This document shows positions 35,610 to 45,238 of a DNA stretch of 64,000 nt, in pieces. The notes under the pieces were generated by a model that saw only the letters and a program-made list of their open reading frames with translations, did not search any database and was not told where the DNA came from. The stretch's first letter is position 1. The number at the start of each line of letters is the position of its first letter. The stretch comes from an uncultured Bacteroidota bacterium (GTDB lineage Bacteria > Bacteroidota > Bacteroidia > Flavobacteriales > Flavobacteriaceae), in the NCBI GenBank assembly GCA_913047695.1, contig CAJWUI010000007.1:1-64000 (forward strand), read 5' to 3'. A program made the position numbers and the translations under genes.

Positions 35610-36506
35610 ATGAAGGCAATAGATATGAAAAATAACGGTATAAGTTCTTCTTATCACATGGAGATAGAAAGGGGCTTTTATGTCCTTAGATTCAAAAACG
35701 ATACTGAGAGAGTGATAAATGAAATACAGCCTGTTGACCAAGACATAATACAGTTTCATTTTTGTTTAAAAGGTCAAACCAATTTTATATATAACGAGGG
35801 AAATTATACTTTTCAAGTAAGAGAAGAACACTCTATGCTTCTATATAATCCACTTAAATCACTACCTATTAATGTTGAATTGTTACCAGACACATGGATG
35901 GTGAGTATTCTAATTTCAATTTCTAAATTCCATTCTTTATTTTCTAAGGATGCAGATCATATATCTTTTTTAAGTCCTGAAAATAGAGAGAAAAAATTTT
36001 ATAATAGTCAATCATTCAAGTCTTCCATATCTGTAATATTGAGCCAAATTTTGCAATCTAGAATTCATGACAGCATAAAGGGACTCTACATAAAAGGAAA
36101 AGTATACGAACTATTGAGCTTATATTTTAATAAAATTGAAGATCCATCACTTGAAAAATGCCCCTTTTTAATTGATGAGGAAAACGTTCAAAAAATTAGA
36201 GTGGCAAAAGAAATCATTTTAAAAAGAATGACGGATCCTCCAACACTAGATGAATTAGCTATTGAAATTGGACTTTCGCTTAAAAAGTTAAAAGATGGAT
36301 TTAAACAAATTTATGGAGACACCGTGTTTTCATATTTATTAGACTATAAAATGGATGAAGCAAGAAAAATGCTTGAATCACAAAAATACAATGTCAATGA
36401 AGTAGGTTTGAAATTGGGATATAGCACTTCTAGTCACTTCATTAACGCTTTTAAAAAGAAGTACGGAACAACACCAAAGAAATATTTGGGTTCTGTATCT
36501 TCGTAA
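35610..36506 (+). CDS. AraC-family transcriptional regulator
   Basis: A 298-aa regulator. The N-terminal half (about 1-170) is a cupin-like sensor without recognised ligand motif; the C-terminal 100 residues hold two helix-turn-helix units (PTLDELAIEIGLSLKKLKDGF and VNEVGLKLGYSTSSHFINAFKKKYG). It is divergent from hemA with a 166-bp shared promoter region and lies 10 bp before the hemH ATG, so it is well placed to control heme synthesis. The ligand (heme, iron or siderophore, as in PchR-like regulators) is a guess. An alternative start is ATG 35625. Confidence 0.88.
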   Translation: MKAIDMKNNGISSSYHMEIERGFYVLRFKNDTERVINEIQPVDQDIIQFHFCLKGQTNFIYNEGNYTFQVREEHSMLLYNPLKSLPINVELLPDTWMVSILISISKFHSLFSKDADHISFLSPENREKKFYNSQSFKSSISVILSQILQSRIHDSIKGLYIKGKVYELLSLYFNKIEDPSLEKCPFLIDEENVQKIRVAKEIILKRMTDPPTLDELAIEIGLSLKKLKDGFKQIYGDTVFSYLLDYKMDEARKMLESQKYNVNEVGLKLGYSTSSHFINAFKKKYGTTPKKYLGSVSS

Positions 36507-36516
36507 AAAATTGAAA

Positions 36517-37548
36517 ATGAAAGGAGTTCTACTTGTCAATCTGGGTTCGCCAGATAGCACAGAGAGAAATGATGTCAGGGATTATTTAGATGAGTTTTTG
36601 ATGGATGAAAGGGTAATAGATTTACCCAAATGGTTTAGAAGTTTTTTAGTAAAAGGAATAATATTAAAAACCCGTCCAAAAAAATCAGCTGAAGCATACA
36701 AGAAAATTTGGTGGAAAGAAGGGTCTCCTCTGATTGTACTTTCTAAAAGACTAATGGATAAAGTTCAAAGTAAAGTGTCAGTACCTGTAACTCTTGCGAT
36801 GCGATATGGAAATCCTACAATCAAAAAGGGCATGGAGATTTTGGTAAATAAGGGTGTTAAACACATTCTTATTGTCCCACTCTATCCACAGTTTGCAATG
36901 GCAACCACCGAAACAATATTAGTCCTAGCGGAACAAATACAAAATGAATTTTTCCCTGATTTAGAGCTCACCTCACTGCCCCCTTTTTATAATCATCCAG
37001 ACTATATAAAGGTTTTAGGGAACTCAATTCAACAGGCACTCCAAGGAAAAAATTGGGATCATTTATTATTTTCTTATCATGGTGTGCCAAATAGACATAT
37101 TAGAAAATCTGACGTTACAGAATCACATTGTAAAATGAACGGTAAATGTTGCTTTGAGGAATCACCAGCACATAAATATTGTTACAGGCACCAATGTGAG
37201 GTGACTTCTACGAAAGTTGCTGAATTTTTAGAACTCAAAAAAGGGAGTTATTCGACTAGTTTTCAATCTCGTGTTTCGATTTTAGGCACATGGTTAAAAC
37301 CCTACACTGATAAGACTGTCAAAAAATTTGCAAAATCTGGAGTTAAAGAACTAGCGATTGCAACTCCTGCCTTTGTTTCAGATTGCTTAGAAACTTTAGA
37401 AGAAATTGGGATGGAAGCAGCTGAAGATTTTGAAGATAATGGGGGTAAAAAATTACATGTAATACCTTGTATTAATGATAGAGAAGAATGGGTAAATGTG
37501 CTTAGCCGTTGGATCGATGAGTGGGCACATTTGAAGGTTGAAAAATGA
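36517..37548 (+). CDS. hemH: ferrochelatase
   Basis: A 343-aa enzyme inserting Fe2+ into protoporphyrin IX. The start is ATG 36517 (MKGVLLVNLGSPDS), two codons inside the track's TTG. LFSYHGVPNRH carries the metal-site His. A Cys-rich insert (SHCKMNGKCC...CYRHQC) is usual in Bacteroidota HemH. TSFQSRVSILGTWLKPYTD is slightly divergent from the common QSRLGxxxWLxPYTD. It follows the AraC gene and overlaps the MATE gene by 4 bp. Confidence 0.95.
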   Translation: MKGVLLVNLGSPDSTERNDVRDYLDEFLMDERVIDLPKWFRSFLVKGIILKTRPKKSAEAYKKIWWKEGSPLIVLSKRLMDKVQSKVSVPVTLAMRYGNPTIKKGMEILVNKGVKHILIVPLYPQFAMATTETILVLAEQIQNEFFPDLELTSLPPFYNHPDYIKVLGNSIQQALQGKNWDHLLFSYHGVPNRHIRKSDVTESHCKMNGKCCFEESPAHKYCYRHQCEVTSTKVAEFLELKKGSYSTSFQSRVSILGTWLKPYTDKTVKKFAKSGVKELAIATPAFVSDCLETLEEIGMEAAEDFEDNGGKKLHVIPCINDREEWVNVLSRWIDEWAHLKVEK

Positions 37549-38885
37549 GAGGAGTCAATAAACAACCATTAGGATCTCTTCCAATATCTAAACTTTTGAT
37601 TCAGCAGTCAATTCCAGCCTCAATTGGAATTTTGGTTATGTCTTTAAATATTCTGATTGATACAGTTTTTGTTGGTCAGTGGATAGGTTCGGAAGCCATA
37701 GCTGCTATAAATGTAGTTTTACCGGTTTCTTTTTTTATAGCAGCACTAGGGATGTCAATTGGAGTTGGAGGAGGTTCAATTATTTCTAGAAGTCTAGGAG
37801 AAAATAATATTACAAAAGCTGAACAAACTTTTGGTAATCAAATTACTTTAACTTTAATTCTTACAATTTTACTTGTGATTTTTGGTTTGCTATATACAAA
37901 CCAAATTATTCCACTTTTTGGAGGAAAAGGCACATTATTTACTCTAGCAAAAACTTATTATGTTGTTGTTATGTATGGAGTTCCTGTGTTGGCTTTTTGT
38001 ATGATGGCTAATAATACAATAAGAGCTGAGGGTAAACCAAAAAATGCAATGTATGCAATGCTTTTACCTTCAATATCAAATCTTACACTTGACTATGTCT
38101 TTATTAAGATTTTTAATTGGGGTATGATGGGAGCAGCGTGGGCAACTACAATATCATATGGTGTTTGTGCATTGTATATCGTATATTTTTTTATTTCTAA
38201 AAAATCTATTTTAAAAGTAAAACTAAATTGTTTCAAATTAAAGTTGAATTTAGTTACTGAGATCTCCTCCTTAGGCTCAGTTACTTTAATTAGGCAGGCC
38301 ATGGTTAGTGTTACCGTTTTATTAGTAAATAATATACTTTTTGTTCTTGGAGGTGAATCTGCTATTACAGTATATGCAATTATAAGCAGAATGCTAATGT
38401 TTGCCTCTTTCCCAATTTTTGGAATTACACAAGGATTTCTTCCAATTGCAGGATATAACTATGGTGCTAAAAATTGGGAACGTGTTCGCGCATCAATTAA
38501 AACTTCAATAACATATGCTAGCATTTTAGCTACACTTGTTTTAATTCTAATTATATTTTTTTCTGAATCAATACCTGAAGTTTTTTCCGATAATGTAGAT
38601 GTATCACAACAGACTCCAATTGCATTGAGATATGTTTTTATGGCATTGCCGATTGTAGGTATTCAACTAATTGGTTCAGCTTATTTTCAAGCTATTGGAA
38701 AAGCAAAACCTGCTCTATTACTTACATTGAGTCGCCAAGGGTTTTTCTTTATACCACTACTTTTTTCTCTACCCTTATTTTATGGTGTATTTGGAGTTTG
38801 GCTTGCTTTTCCAATAGCAGACTTACTTGCAACTATAGTTACAATCTACTTTCTTAATAAGGCAATTCGAAGAGAATTAATGTAG
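37545..38885 (+). CDS. MATE-family efflux transporter
   Basis: A 446-aa inner-membrane protein with about 12 segments in two similar halves, typical of MATE/NorM-type exporters (Na+- or H+-driven drug or metabolite export). Supporting segments: LIQQSIPASIGILVMSLNILIDTVFVGQ at the start of half one (read in parts), GVGGGSIISRSLGENN, and in half two ITQGFLPIAGYNYGAKN. Its ATG overlaps the hemH stop, so expression is coupled to ferrochelatase; a porphyrin or heme export role is speculative. Confidence 0.9.
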   Translation: MRGVNKQPLGSLPISKLLIQQSIPASIGILVMSLNILIDTVFVGQWIGSEAIAAINVVLPVSFFIAALGMSIGVGGGSIISRSLGENNITKAEQTFGNQITLTLILTILLVIFGLLYTNQIIPLFGGKGTLFTLAKTYYVVVMYGVPVLAFCMMANNTIRAEGKPKNAMYAMLLPSISNLTLDYVFIKIFNWGMMGAAWATTISYGVCALYIVYFFISKKSILKVKLNCFKLKLNLVTEISSLGSVTLIRQAMVSVTVLLVNNILFVLGGESAITVYAIISRMLMFASFPIFGITQGFLPIAGYNYGAKNWERVRASIKTSITYASILATLVLILIIFFSESIPEVFSDNVDVSQQTPIALRYVFMALPIVGIQLIGSAYFQAIGKAKPALLLTLSRQGFFFIPLLFSLPLFYGVFGVWLAFPIADLLATIVTIYFLNKAIRRELM

Positions 38886-38987
38886 CTCTATTAACCGATA
38901 TTTAATTAAAATAGAATTTTATTTTATAATTTTAAGAAGGTATTAGTTGAATTAAACTTAGTCTATATAACAATAAAGCAAACCGTA

Positions 38988-39524
38988 TTGTATTATAATT
39001 ATATCAAAGCTTTACACTTAATTTTTGTAATTACCTGGTTTGCTGGTTTATTTTACATTCCACGGTTATTTATTTATCATATTGAGGCATCAAAGAAAAC
39101 AAATAGAGATTCAGATATCCTAATTCCTCAATTTAAAATTATGACAAAAAGGCTCTGGTATATCATAACATGGCCATCAGCCATATTAGCAATGACATTT
39201 GGAATTTGGTTATTAGTATTGGTTCCTTCATTTATTTTCCAAGGCTGGATGCATTTGAAAATAACTTTTGTTTCTGTTCTAGTTGCGTATCATATAAAAA
39301 CTCATCAGATGTTTTTAAAACAACAAAATGACAAATTGAATTATACTAGTATATTTATGCGAATATGGAATGAGGGAGCAACTATTTTACTTTTTGCAAT
39401 TGTTTTTTTAGTCATTCTTAAAGATAGTTTACACTGGATTACTGGCCTTGTTGGTTTTTTAGGCTTAATAATTGTCTTGATGTTGGGGATACGTCTTTAC
39501 AAAAAAACTAGAAGAAACGAATGA
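38988..39524 (+). CDS. hemJ: protoporphyrinogen IX oxidase HemJ
   Basis: A 178-aa four- to five-helix membrane protein of the HemJ (UPF0093/CopD-like) family: KALHLIFVITWFAGLFYIPRLF at the N-terminus with the conserved heme-binding His, then MTKRLWYIITWPSAILA, GWMHLKITFV and YHIKTHQMF. It oxidises protoporphyrinogen IX, the step missing between hemF and hemH above. The start is TTG (38988); no ATG or GTG precedes KALH in frame. Its stop overlaps the kinase start by 4 bp. Confidence 0.9.
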   Translation: MYYNYIKALHLIFVITWFAGLFYIPRLFIYHIEASKKTNRDSDILIPQFKIMTKRLWYIITWPSAILAMTFGIWLLVLVPSFIFQGWMHLKITFVSVLVAYHIKTHQMFLKQQNDKLNYTSIFMRIWNEGATILLFAIVFLVILKDSLHWITGLVGFLGLIIVLMLGIRLYKKTRRNE

Positions 39525-40993
39525 TTAATAAATTTAAATTTCCTAAACGGATTTCATTTAGAACACGACTTTTCATAGTAATGATTGGAATGCTAGTTAT
39601 TGCTGGATTAATGATATTGGGAACAACAACAATTCAATATGAATCGCAAAGAGAAAATTATCATTTGGGTCGCCTTACAAGAAAAGAAATTCAGATAAAA
39701 AGACATATTGATTATTTATCTAGCAAACATGATTTGAGTAAAAAATCTGTTAATTATTGGAAAAAATACAGTTCTGATTTTGAAAAAATAAATAGTATCC
39801 ATAATGTTCAATATTCGCTTTTTACAATAGATGGAGATCCGATTTTTATTTATCATTCTCCACTTGAAATTGTAGCTAACAATTACAGACTTGGGGCTGA
39901 TTTACTTAAAAAAATAAGAGCTTCTAAAACGGGAAGTTATATCGAGCACTATAAATCAGAGATTGATAACTTTCATGCTTCTTATAATATATTAAGAGAT
40001 CAACTTAATAATCCTTATGCAATTTTATTCTTTCCTTACTTTGAGGATGTTTCATTTTCAGAAAATGAGCTCAACACATTTATAGAAAATCTGTATCAGA
40101 TATATGTACTTCTTTTAATAGGTGTAATTTTAATTGCATATTTCCTTTCAAGATTTGTAACTAGGTCTTTGGAAACAATTAAAGTAAGGATGGGTCAAAT
40201 GAGACTAGAAAAAAAGAATGAGAAAATTTATTTAAAAAATGCAACTAGAGAAATCAATAGTCTAATTGTTTCCTATAATAAAATGGTTGATGACCTTGCT
40301 GACAGTGCTGAAAAACTCGCTAAGACAGAACGCCAACAAGCATGGCAGGAAATGGCTCGTCAAGTAGCTCACGAAATAAAAAATCCATTGACTCCAATGA
40401 GACTAACAATTCAAAGCTTTCAGAAACAATTTGATCCAAATGATCCTGAAAACAAACAAAAATTAAAAGACTTTTCTAGCTTATTAATTCAACAAATTGA
40501 TACAATGAGTGATGTAGCAGAAGCATTTTCTGATTTTGCTTCCTTACCCAAACCTAAGATGAAAAAAGCGGATCTAGTAGAAGTAACAAAAATGGCGGTA
40601 AGCATTTTTGATAAAAAACATATTATTTTCTCTTCTGATAAATCACAAATTTTTCATAAACTAGACAAAACCCAGTGGATTAGAATTATAACTAATATTG
40701 TTCAAAACGCTCTTCAATCTGTTCCAAAAGAGAGAAACCCAATTATTGGAGTTCAATTGTCAACGGAAACGGATAAAACAGTTCTATCCATTACAGATAA
40801 TGGAGATGGAATACCTGATGATATTAGAGATAAAATTTTTGAACCTAAGTTTACTACAAAAACTTCTGGGATGGGATTAGGTCTCGGTATTGTGAAAAAA
40901 ATTATTGAGTCACACAAAGGATCAATAGAATATATATCCAAAAACAGAAAGGGAACAACTTTTACAATTACCCTTCCAAATTTTGGAGATTAG
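39521..40993 (+). CDS. orphan sensor histidine kinase (HAMP-HisKA-HATPase)
   Basis: A 490-aa membrane kinase. TM1 is at about 17-33 and TM2 at about 192-207, enclosing a periplasmic sensor of about 150 residues. A HAMP linker follows, then the phosphoacceptor QVAHEIKNPLTPMRLT (His 284), an N box (IVQNALQSV), the G1 box DNGDGIPDD and the G2 box GMGLGLGIVK. The architecture is NtrY-like. No response regulator is adjacent, so the output is unknown. Coupling to hemJ by a 4-bp overlap hints at redox or heme-related sensing, as inference only. Confidence 0.92.
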   Translation: MINKFKFPKRISFRTRLFIVMIGMLVIAGLMILGTTTIQYESQRENYHLGRLTRKEIQIKRHIDYLSSKHDLSKKSVNYWKKYSSDFEKINSIHNVQYSLFTIDGDPIFIYHSPLEIVANNYRLGADLLKKIRASKTGSYIEHYKSEIDNFHASYNILRDQLNNPYAILFFPYFEDVSFSENELNTFIENLYQIYVLLLIGVILIAYFLSRFVTRSLETIKVRMGQMRLEKKNEKIYLKNATREINSLIVSYNKMVDDLADSAEKLAKTERQQAWQEMARQVAHEIKNPLTPMRLTIQSFQKQFDPNDPENKQKLKDFSSLLIQQIDTMSDVAEAFSDFASLPKPKMKKADLVEVTKMAVSIFDKKHIIFSSDKSQIFHKLDKTQWIRIITNIVQNALQSVPKERNPIIGVQLSTETDKTVLSITDNGDGIPDDIRDKIFEPKFTTKTSGMGLGLGIVKKIIESHKGSIEYISKNRKGTTFTITLPNFGD

Positions 40994-41174
40994 TTTATAA
41001 TTTGTTTTTGGGTTGTATCTGTTAATGGATCAAAAAATACTACAAATCCTTTGGATCATTTGAAAATCATTTATGAAGATTTACAATTATTTTATTTCCT
41101 GAGAGGCATAGGGGAATAATTTTGGGCAGAAAGTCTCTAAGAACTTTTAGTACTCACGGAAATAATTTTAGAAA

Positions 41175-41600
41175 TCAACAGTGATTATTATAGGCCTCTT
41201 TAAGATTTTCTGCAATGAGTTCCGCTGGTCTTCCCTCAATATGATGCCTTTCGATCATGTGTACTAGAGTCCCATTTTTAAACAAAGCAATACTTGGAGA
41301 GGAGGGAGGGAAAGGGATCATCATCTCTCTTGCACTATTTGTAGCTTCAGTATCAACACCAGCAAAAACTGTGGCCAAATTATCAGGCTTTTTATTATTT
41401 TGAAGAGATAAATGAACTCCAGGCCTTGCATTAGCTGCTGCACAACCGCAGATAGAATTTACAACAATAAGAGTGGTTCCAGGTTTTTCTAAAGCAATAT
41501 TTACATCATCTCGCGTCAAGAGTTCATTGAAACCAATGTTGGTCAACTCCTCTTTCATAGGTCTTACTATTTCCTCAGGATACATATCTTTTTTTTTCAA
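41175..41600 (-). CDS. BrxA/BrxB-family bacilliredoxin (YphP/YqiW)
   Basis: A 141-aa thioredoxin-fold protein. The CGC motif in NSICGCAAANARPG is the hallmark of bacilliredoxins, which remove bacillithiol from modified proteins in Bacillus. In Bacteroidota the family is common, where it may act on bacillithiol or other low-molecular thiols. PSPSIALFKNGTLVHMIERHHIEGR forms the C-terminal strand-helix with the cis-Pro region. It stands alone on the minus strand between the kinase and the TerB-DnaJ gene. Confidence 0.9.
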   Translation of the reverse strand: MKKKDMYPEEIVRPMKEELTNIGFNELLTRDDVNIALEKPGTTLIVVNSICGCAAANARPGVHLSLQNNKKPDNLATVFAGVDTEATNSAREMMIPFPPSSPSIALFKNGTLVHMIERHHIEGRPAELIAENLKEAYNNHC

Positions 41601-41680
41601 ATATAAGAATTAATGAAATTGTACTGTTTTGCAAGGACAATTTAATTTATCAAATTTGTAGAATAAATGATTACAGATTT

Positions 41681-42406
41681 ATGATTAAATGGTTTGTTGC
41701 TTTTTTAGGATATTATTTTTTTAGATTTCCCGGAGCACTTTTTGGATTTTTCATTGGGAGTCTTATTGATCAACTTAATAAAAACTCAAATTCTTCCTTT
41801 CAGTCATGGGTTTCATACGGTTCCAAAACAAAAACATTTCAACTTAATTTGTTAGCCCTTTCGGCAACTGTCATTAAAGCTGATGGTAAAATTAAAACAG
41901 AAGAGCTTCAATTTGTGAGAAACTTTTTTATTTCAAATTATGGAACTCAACAGGCTTCAATAATATTTGAAACCTTCAATGAGCAAATCAAAAATGAAGT
42001 ACAAAATATTCAAAAATTAGCAAAAATATTTGTTGAAAGTTCTCCTTATGAGACACGTTTACAAGTATTATATTTTCTCTTTGGAGTTGCTAAAGCTGAT
42101 GGTAGTGTTTCTCAGAGTGAATTAAGTAAAATAGATCAGATTGCTTCTGCGCTTGGTATCCGGATTTCAGATTTTGAAAGCATAAAAGCAATGTTTTTTG
42201 AAGACTCTGATAGTGCATATAAGATTTTAGAAATTTCACCTAATGTTTCAGATTCTGAGGTAAAAAAAGCTTATAGAGAAATGGCCAAAAAATATCACCC
42301 TGATAAATTACAATCAAAGGATCCTGCGCTTATCAAGGGGGCTCAAGAAAAATTTCAAGAGGTACAGAAAGCATATGAAACAATTCAAAATGAGAGAGGC
42401 CTATGA
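41681..42406 (+). CDS. TerB-DnaJ domain protein (DjlA-like)
   Basis: A 241-aa co-chaperone-like protein. The N-terminus is a glycine-containing hydrophobic segment (FFRFPGALFGFFIGSLI) that may anchor it. The middle has two TerB-like helical repeats (VIKADGKIKTEELQFV and GVAKADGSVSQSELSKI). The C-terminal J-domain (AYKILEIS...) has the HPD motif in KKYHPDK, needed to stimulate DnaK. It overlaps the HupE-like gene by 4 bp. The layout resembles DjlA; clients are unknown. Confidence 0.88.
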   Translation: MIKWFVAFLGYYFFRFPGALFGFFIGSLIDQLNKNSNSSFQSWVSYGSKTKTFQLNLLALSATVIKADGKIKTEELQFVRNFFISNYGTQQASIIFETFNEQIKNEVQNIQKLAKIFVESSPYETRLQVLYFLFGVAKADGSVSQSELSKIDQIASALGIRISDFESIKAMFFEDSDSAYKILEISPNVSDSEVKKAYREMAKKYHPDKLQSKDPALIKGAQEKFQEVQKAYETIQNERGL

Positions 42407-42978
42407 CTGAATATTTTTGGTTTTATACTAAGCTTGGGTTTTGGCATGTTATTGATTGGGAAGGTCTCGACCATTTTTATTTTATAATTACAATGGCAAT
42501 TCCTTTCACATTTCTGCAATGGAGAAAGTTATTGTGGTGGGTAACTATTTTTACCATTGGACATACCCTATCACTAATAGGGAACTTTTATTTAAGAATT
42601 CCCTTTTCAGCATATTGGATAGAATTACTAATACCAATCACGATAGCAATAAATTCCATCTTCCTTTTTTATCCAAGCCAAAATAATTTTTCAAAAAGGA
42701 AATTACTTTATCCACTTTTAACAAGTGTTTTTGGTATAATTCATGGATTGGGTTTTGGAAGGTATTTTAAAATGCTAATTCCAGAAAAAGATGTGAGTAT
42801 ATCACTTTTTTCTTTCGCTCTAGGTGTTGAACTTGCACAGGTCTTAATTGTTATTTTAGTTTTATTAATTTCTTTTATTGTCTTAAAAATACTTAAGCAA
42901 TCAAAAAATAAATGGGAATTTTTGATAGGTGCAATGATATTATCTCAAGCTTTATTCATGATTTTAGACCGAATTTAA
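42403..42978 (+). CDS. HupE/UreJ-like membrane protein
   Basis: A 191-aa polytopic protein with about six hydrophobic segments. The motifs HVIDWEGLDHFYFI, FTIGHTLSLI, GIIHGLGFG and ALGVELAQV match the HupE/UreJ_2 family, whose His/Asp-rich membrane motifs bind Ni2+ or Co2+ in some members. In Bacteroidota it is a common standalone gene without hydrogenase or urease nearby, as here, so nickel transport is not established. It is translationally coupled to the DnaJ-like gene. Confidence 0.87.
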   Translation: MTEYFWFYTKLGFWHVIDWEGLDHFYFIITMAIPFTFLQWRKLLWWVTIFTIGHTLSLIGNFYLRIPFSAYWIELLIPITIAINSIFLFYPSQNNFSKRKLLYPLLTSVFGIIHGLGFGRYFKMLIPEKDVSISLFSFALGVELAQVLIVILVLLISFIVLKILKQSKNKWEFLIGAMILSQALFMILDRI

Positions 42979-43012
42979 ATTAGATTTCAGACTAAGTGCT
43001 ATATTAGTAGCA

Positions 43013-43432
43013 ATGGTGCAAAAGAAACAAGAAAAGTACGACAGAGCTTATTTAGAGATGGCTAAAATTTGGGGGCAACTTTCATATTGCAAAAGGAAAA
43101 AGGTTGGTGCATTAATTGTAAAAGATAGAATGATTATCTCTGACGGATATAATGGCACACCATCTGGATTTGAAAACATTTGTGAAGATGAAGACAATTA
43201 TACAAAGTGGTATGTTCTACATGCAGAAGCAAATGCAATTTTGAAAGTTGCGGCTTCTACACAATCTTGCAAAGGTGCTACTCTTTATATTACACTATCA
43301 CCATGTAAAGAGTGTAGTAAATTAATACATCAAGCTGGAATCGTTAGGGTAGTCTATTCTATTGCTTATAAAGACTCTTCAGGGCTAAAGTTTTTAAAAA
43401 AAGCAGGTGTTGTTCTAGATCACCTCCCATAA
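43013..43432 (+). CDS. dCMP deaminase (ComEB-like)
   Basis: A 139-aa zinc-dependent deaminase. The zinc site is formed by HAEANAIL (His and the proton-shuttle Glu) and SPCKECSKLI (two Cys). YNGTPSGFENICED is the usual dCMP-deaminase substrate loop. It makes dUMP for thymidylate synthesis. The S41 protease starts 9 bp after its stop. Confidence 0.92.
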   Translation: MVQKKQEKYDRAYLEMAKIWGQLSYCKRKKVGALIVKDRMIISDGYNGTPSGFENICEDEDNYTKWYVLHAEANAILKVAASTQSCKGATLYITLSPCKECSKLIHQAGIVRVVYSIAYKDSSGLKFLKKAGVVLDHLP

Positions 43433-43441
43433 TTATAATCT

Positions 43442-45022
43442 ATGAAAAATAATAATCTTTATTTATTGCTAATAATTATTCTCTCACTTTCCATAGGGTA
43501 TCTTTTGGGATCAAATAATATAATAAATTCTTATTCATCAAATTCAGATAAATCAAGTGTTAAAAAACTCAATAGGTTAATTAAATATCTAACTCAAGAT
43601 TATGTGGATGAGATTAATTCAGATAGCCTAGTAAATGTTGTTATTAAAGATATAGTTGATAAACTGGATCCTCATTCGGTATTCATACCTGCAGTTCAGA
43701 GAGAATCACTATCTGAAAGTATGAAAGGTAATTTTTATGGAATAGGTGTGCAATTTAGAATGTTACAAGACACTGTTGCAGTAAGTAGAGTATTAAAAGG
43801 GGGTCCTAGTGAAAAAGCAGGTTTATTGTCAGGAGACCGGATACTAATGGCCGATGAGGATACTCTTTTTCAAAAAAAATTGAACAGTAATCAAATTATT
43901 TCTAGATTAAAGGGGAACTCAAAAACACCTGTGAGGTTATCAGTTTATAGAAAAAAAGAAGACTCTATTTACAGTTTTGATATTGTTAGAGGTCCAGTAC
44001 CACTTCCAAGTGTTAATGCATTATATATGGTAGATGAAATCACAGGCTACATTAAAATCACCCGTTTTTCACAAACTACTTATCCCGAGTTTAAAAATGC
44101 AATTACTTTTTTGAAGGCTAATAAAATGAAAAGACTCATAATAGATTTAAGAGGAAACCCAGGGGGATATCTTCAACCCGCTAAAAAAATAGCAGATGAC
44201 TTTTTAGAAGCAAAAAAAGGTATAGTAATCGTTGAGGCCAATAATGGAAAAAGAGTGCAAACATTTTCTACATCAGGAGGTCTTTTTGAAAAAGGAGAGC
44301 TTTTAATCTTAGTGGATGAAGATTCTGCTTCTGCAAGCGAGGTTGTTGCTGGTGCTATCCAAGATAACGATAGAGGCTTAATCATAGGAAGAAGAACTTT
44401 TGGAAAAGGTCTTGTTCAGCAACAAATGCCTCTTGGTCAGGGAGACCAAGTTCGACTTACTACAGCCAGATACTACACCCCAACTGGGAGATCTATTCAA
44501 AGACCTTACAACTCTTCAAGTCGAACAGATTATTATGCTGAAGTTCGCAAACGACACCAAACAGGGGAAATGAATGACCCCTCAAAAATACCGATTAATG
44601 ATAGTTTGATTTTTACCACACCTAAAGGGAAAACAGTTTACGGGGGTGGTGGTATTACTCCTGACATTTATGTTTCCGCTCAGGAAACAAAAGATGAGTT
44701 ATGGAACGATTATATAATAAGTTCTAACCTTATTGATCTTTTTGTTTTTTTAGAGTTAGATAAAAATGTAATAAATTTCAACTTTGATAACAAACAAAAA
44801 TTTTTGAATGAAGAGTTGCCGAATCCAAATCGATTTATTGACTCTTTTACAGAATTTTGCAAGAAAAATAATCTTCCTATTAAAGTGACAAAAAAAAATA
44901 AAAAAAACATTTTAAATTCTATAAAAGCCTTTATTGCTCTTCAAGTTTATGACGAAAACACATACTTTAAGATTGCCAACCAAAATGATAAATTTGTGAT
45001 TAGAGCGATGGAGTTAGATTGA
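43442..45022 (+). CDS. S41-family C-terminal processing peptidase
   Basis: A 526-aa protease with an N-terminal signal/anchor (LYLLLIIILSLSIGYLLGS). A PDZ domain (about 85-175; VSRVLKGGPSEKAGLLSGDRI) precedes the S41 catalytic domain: IDLRGNPGGYL, the serine in DSASASEVVAGA and the lysine in FGKGLVQQ. A C-terminal helical extension follows GGITPD. It acts in the periplasm, trimming or degrading proteins from their C-terminus (CtpA/Prc group). It is probably cotranscribed with dCMP deaminase. Confidence 0.92.
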   Translation: MKNNNLYLLLIIILSLSIGYLLGSNNIINSYSSNSDKSSVKKLNRLIKYLTQDYVDEINSDSLVNVVIKDIVDKLDPHSVFIPAVQRESLSESMKGNFYGIGVQFRMLQDTVAVSRVLKGGPSEKAGLLSGDRILMADEDTLFQKKLNSNQIISRLKGNSKTPVRLSVYRKKEDSIYSFDIVRGPVPLPSVNALYMVDEITGYIKITRFSQTTYPEFKNAITFLKANKMKRLIIDLRGNPGGYLQPAKKIADDFLEAKKGIVIVEANNGKRVQTFSTSGGLFEKGELLILVDEDSASASEVVAGAIQDNDRGLIIGRRTFGKGLVQQQMPLGQGDQVRLTTARYYTPTGRSIQRPYNSSSRTDYYAEVRKRHQTGEMNDPSKIPINDSLIFTTPKGKTVYGGGGITPDIYVSAQETKDELWNDYIISSNLIDLFVFLELDKNVINFNFDNKQKFLNEELPNPNRFIDSFTEFCKKNNLPIKVTKKNKKNILNSIKAFIALQVYDENTYFKIANQNDKFVIRAMELD

Positions 45023-45033
45023 TAAATGAAATA

Positions 45034-45234
45034 CTATTTTTTATTCAGTCTTTCAGCGATCTTTTTTGATAGAATGAGAATTATTAATAATAAAATTGCA
45101 CTAGCAGATGCTATAGCACATATGACAGCAACTGCACTTTTTCCAATTGTTGGGTTTGACCAATCCACCTGAAATAAATTAAATATGAAGATGCTTAAAG
45201 CAATTAGAATGAGTGTGTAATATAATACTTTCAT
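45034..45234 (-). CDS. small two-helix membrane protein, unknown function
   Basis: A 66-aa protein with two hydrophobic helices (YYTLILIALSIFIFNLF and AVICAIASASAILLLIILIL), a polar loop (QVDWSNPTIGKS) and a basic tail. Small proteins of this shape next to MarC are seen in flavobacteria. It starts 4 bp after the marC stop on the same strand and so is likely cotranscribed. The function is unknown. Confidence 0.68.
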   Translation of the reverse strand: MKVLYYTLILIALSIFIFNLFQVDWSNPTIGKSAVAVICAIASASAILLLIILILSKKIAERLNKK

Positions 45235-45238
45235 GATT

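Noticed and set aside
40994-41174. Possible gene remnant between the kinase and bacilliredoxin
   Set aside because: Only short frames with many stops and no RNA-like fold.
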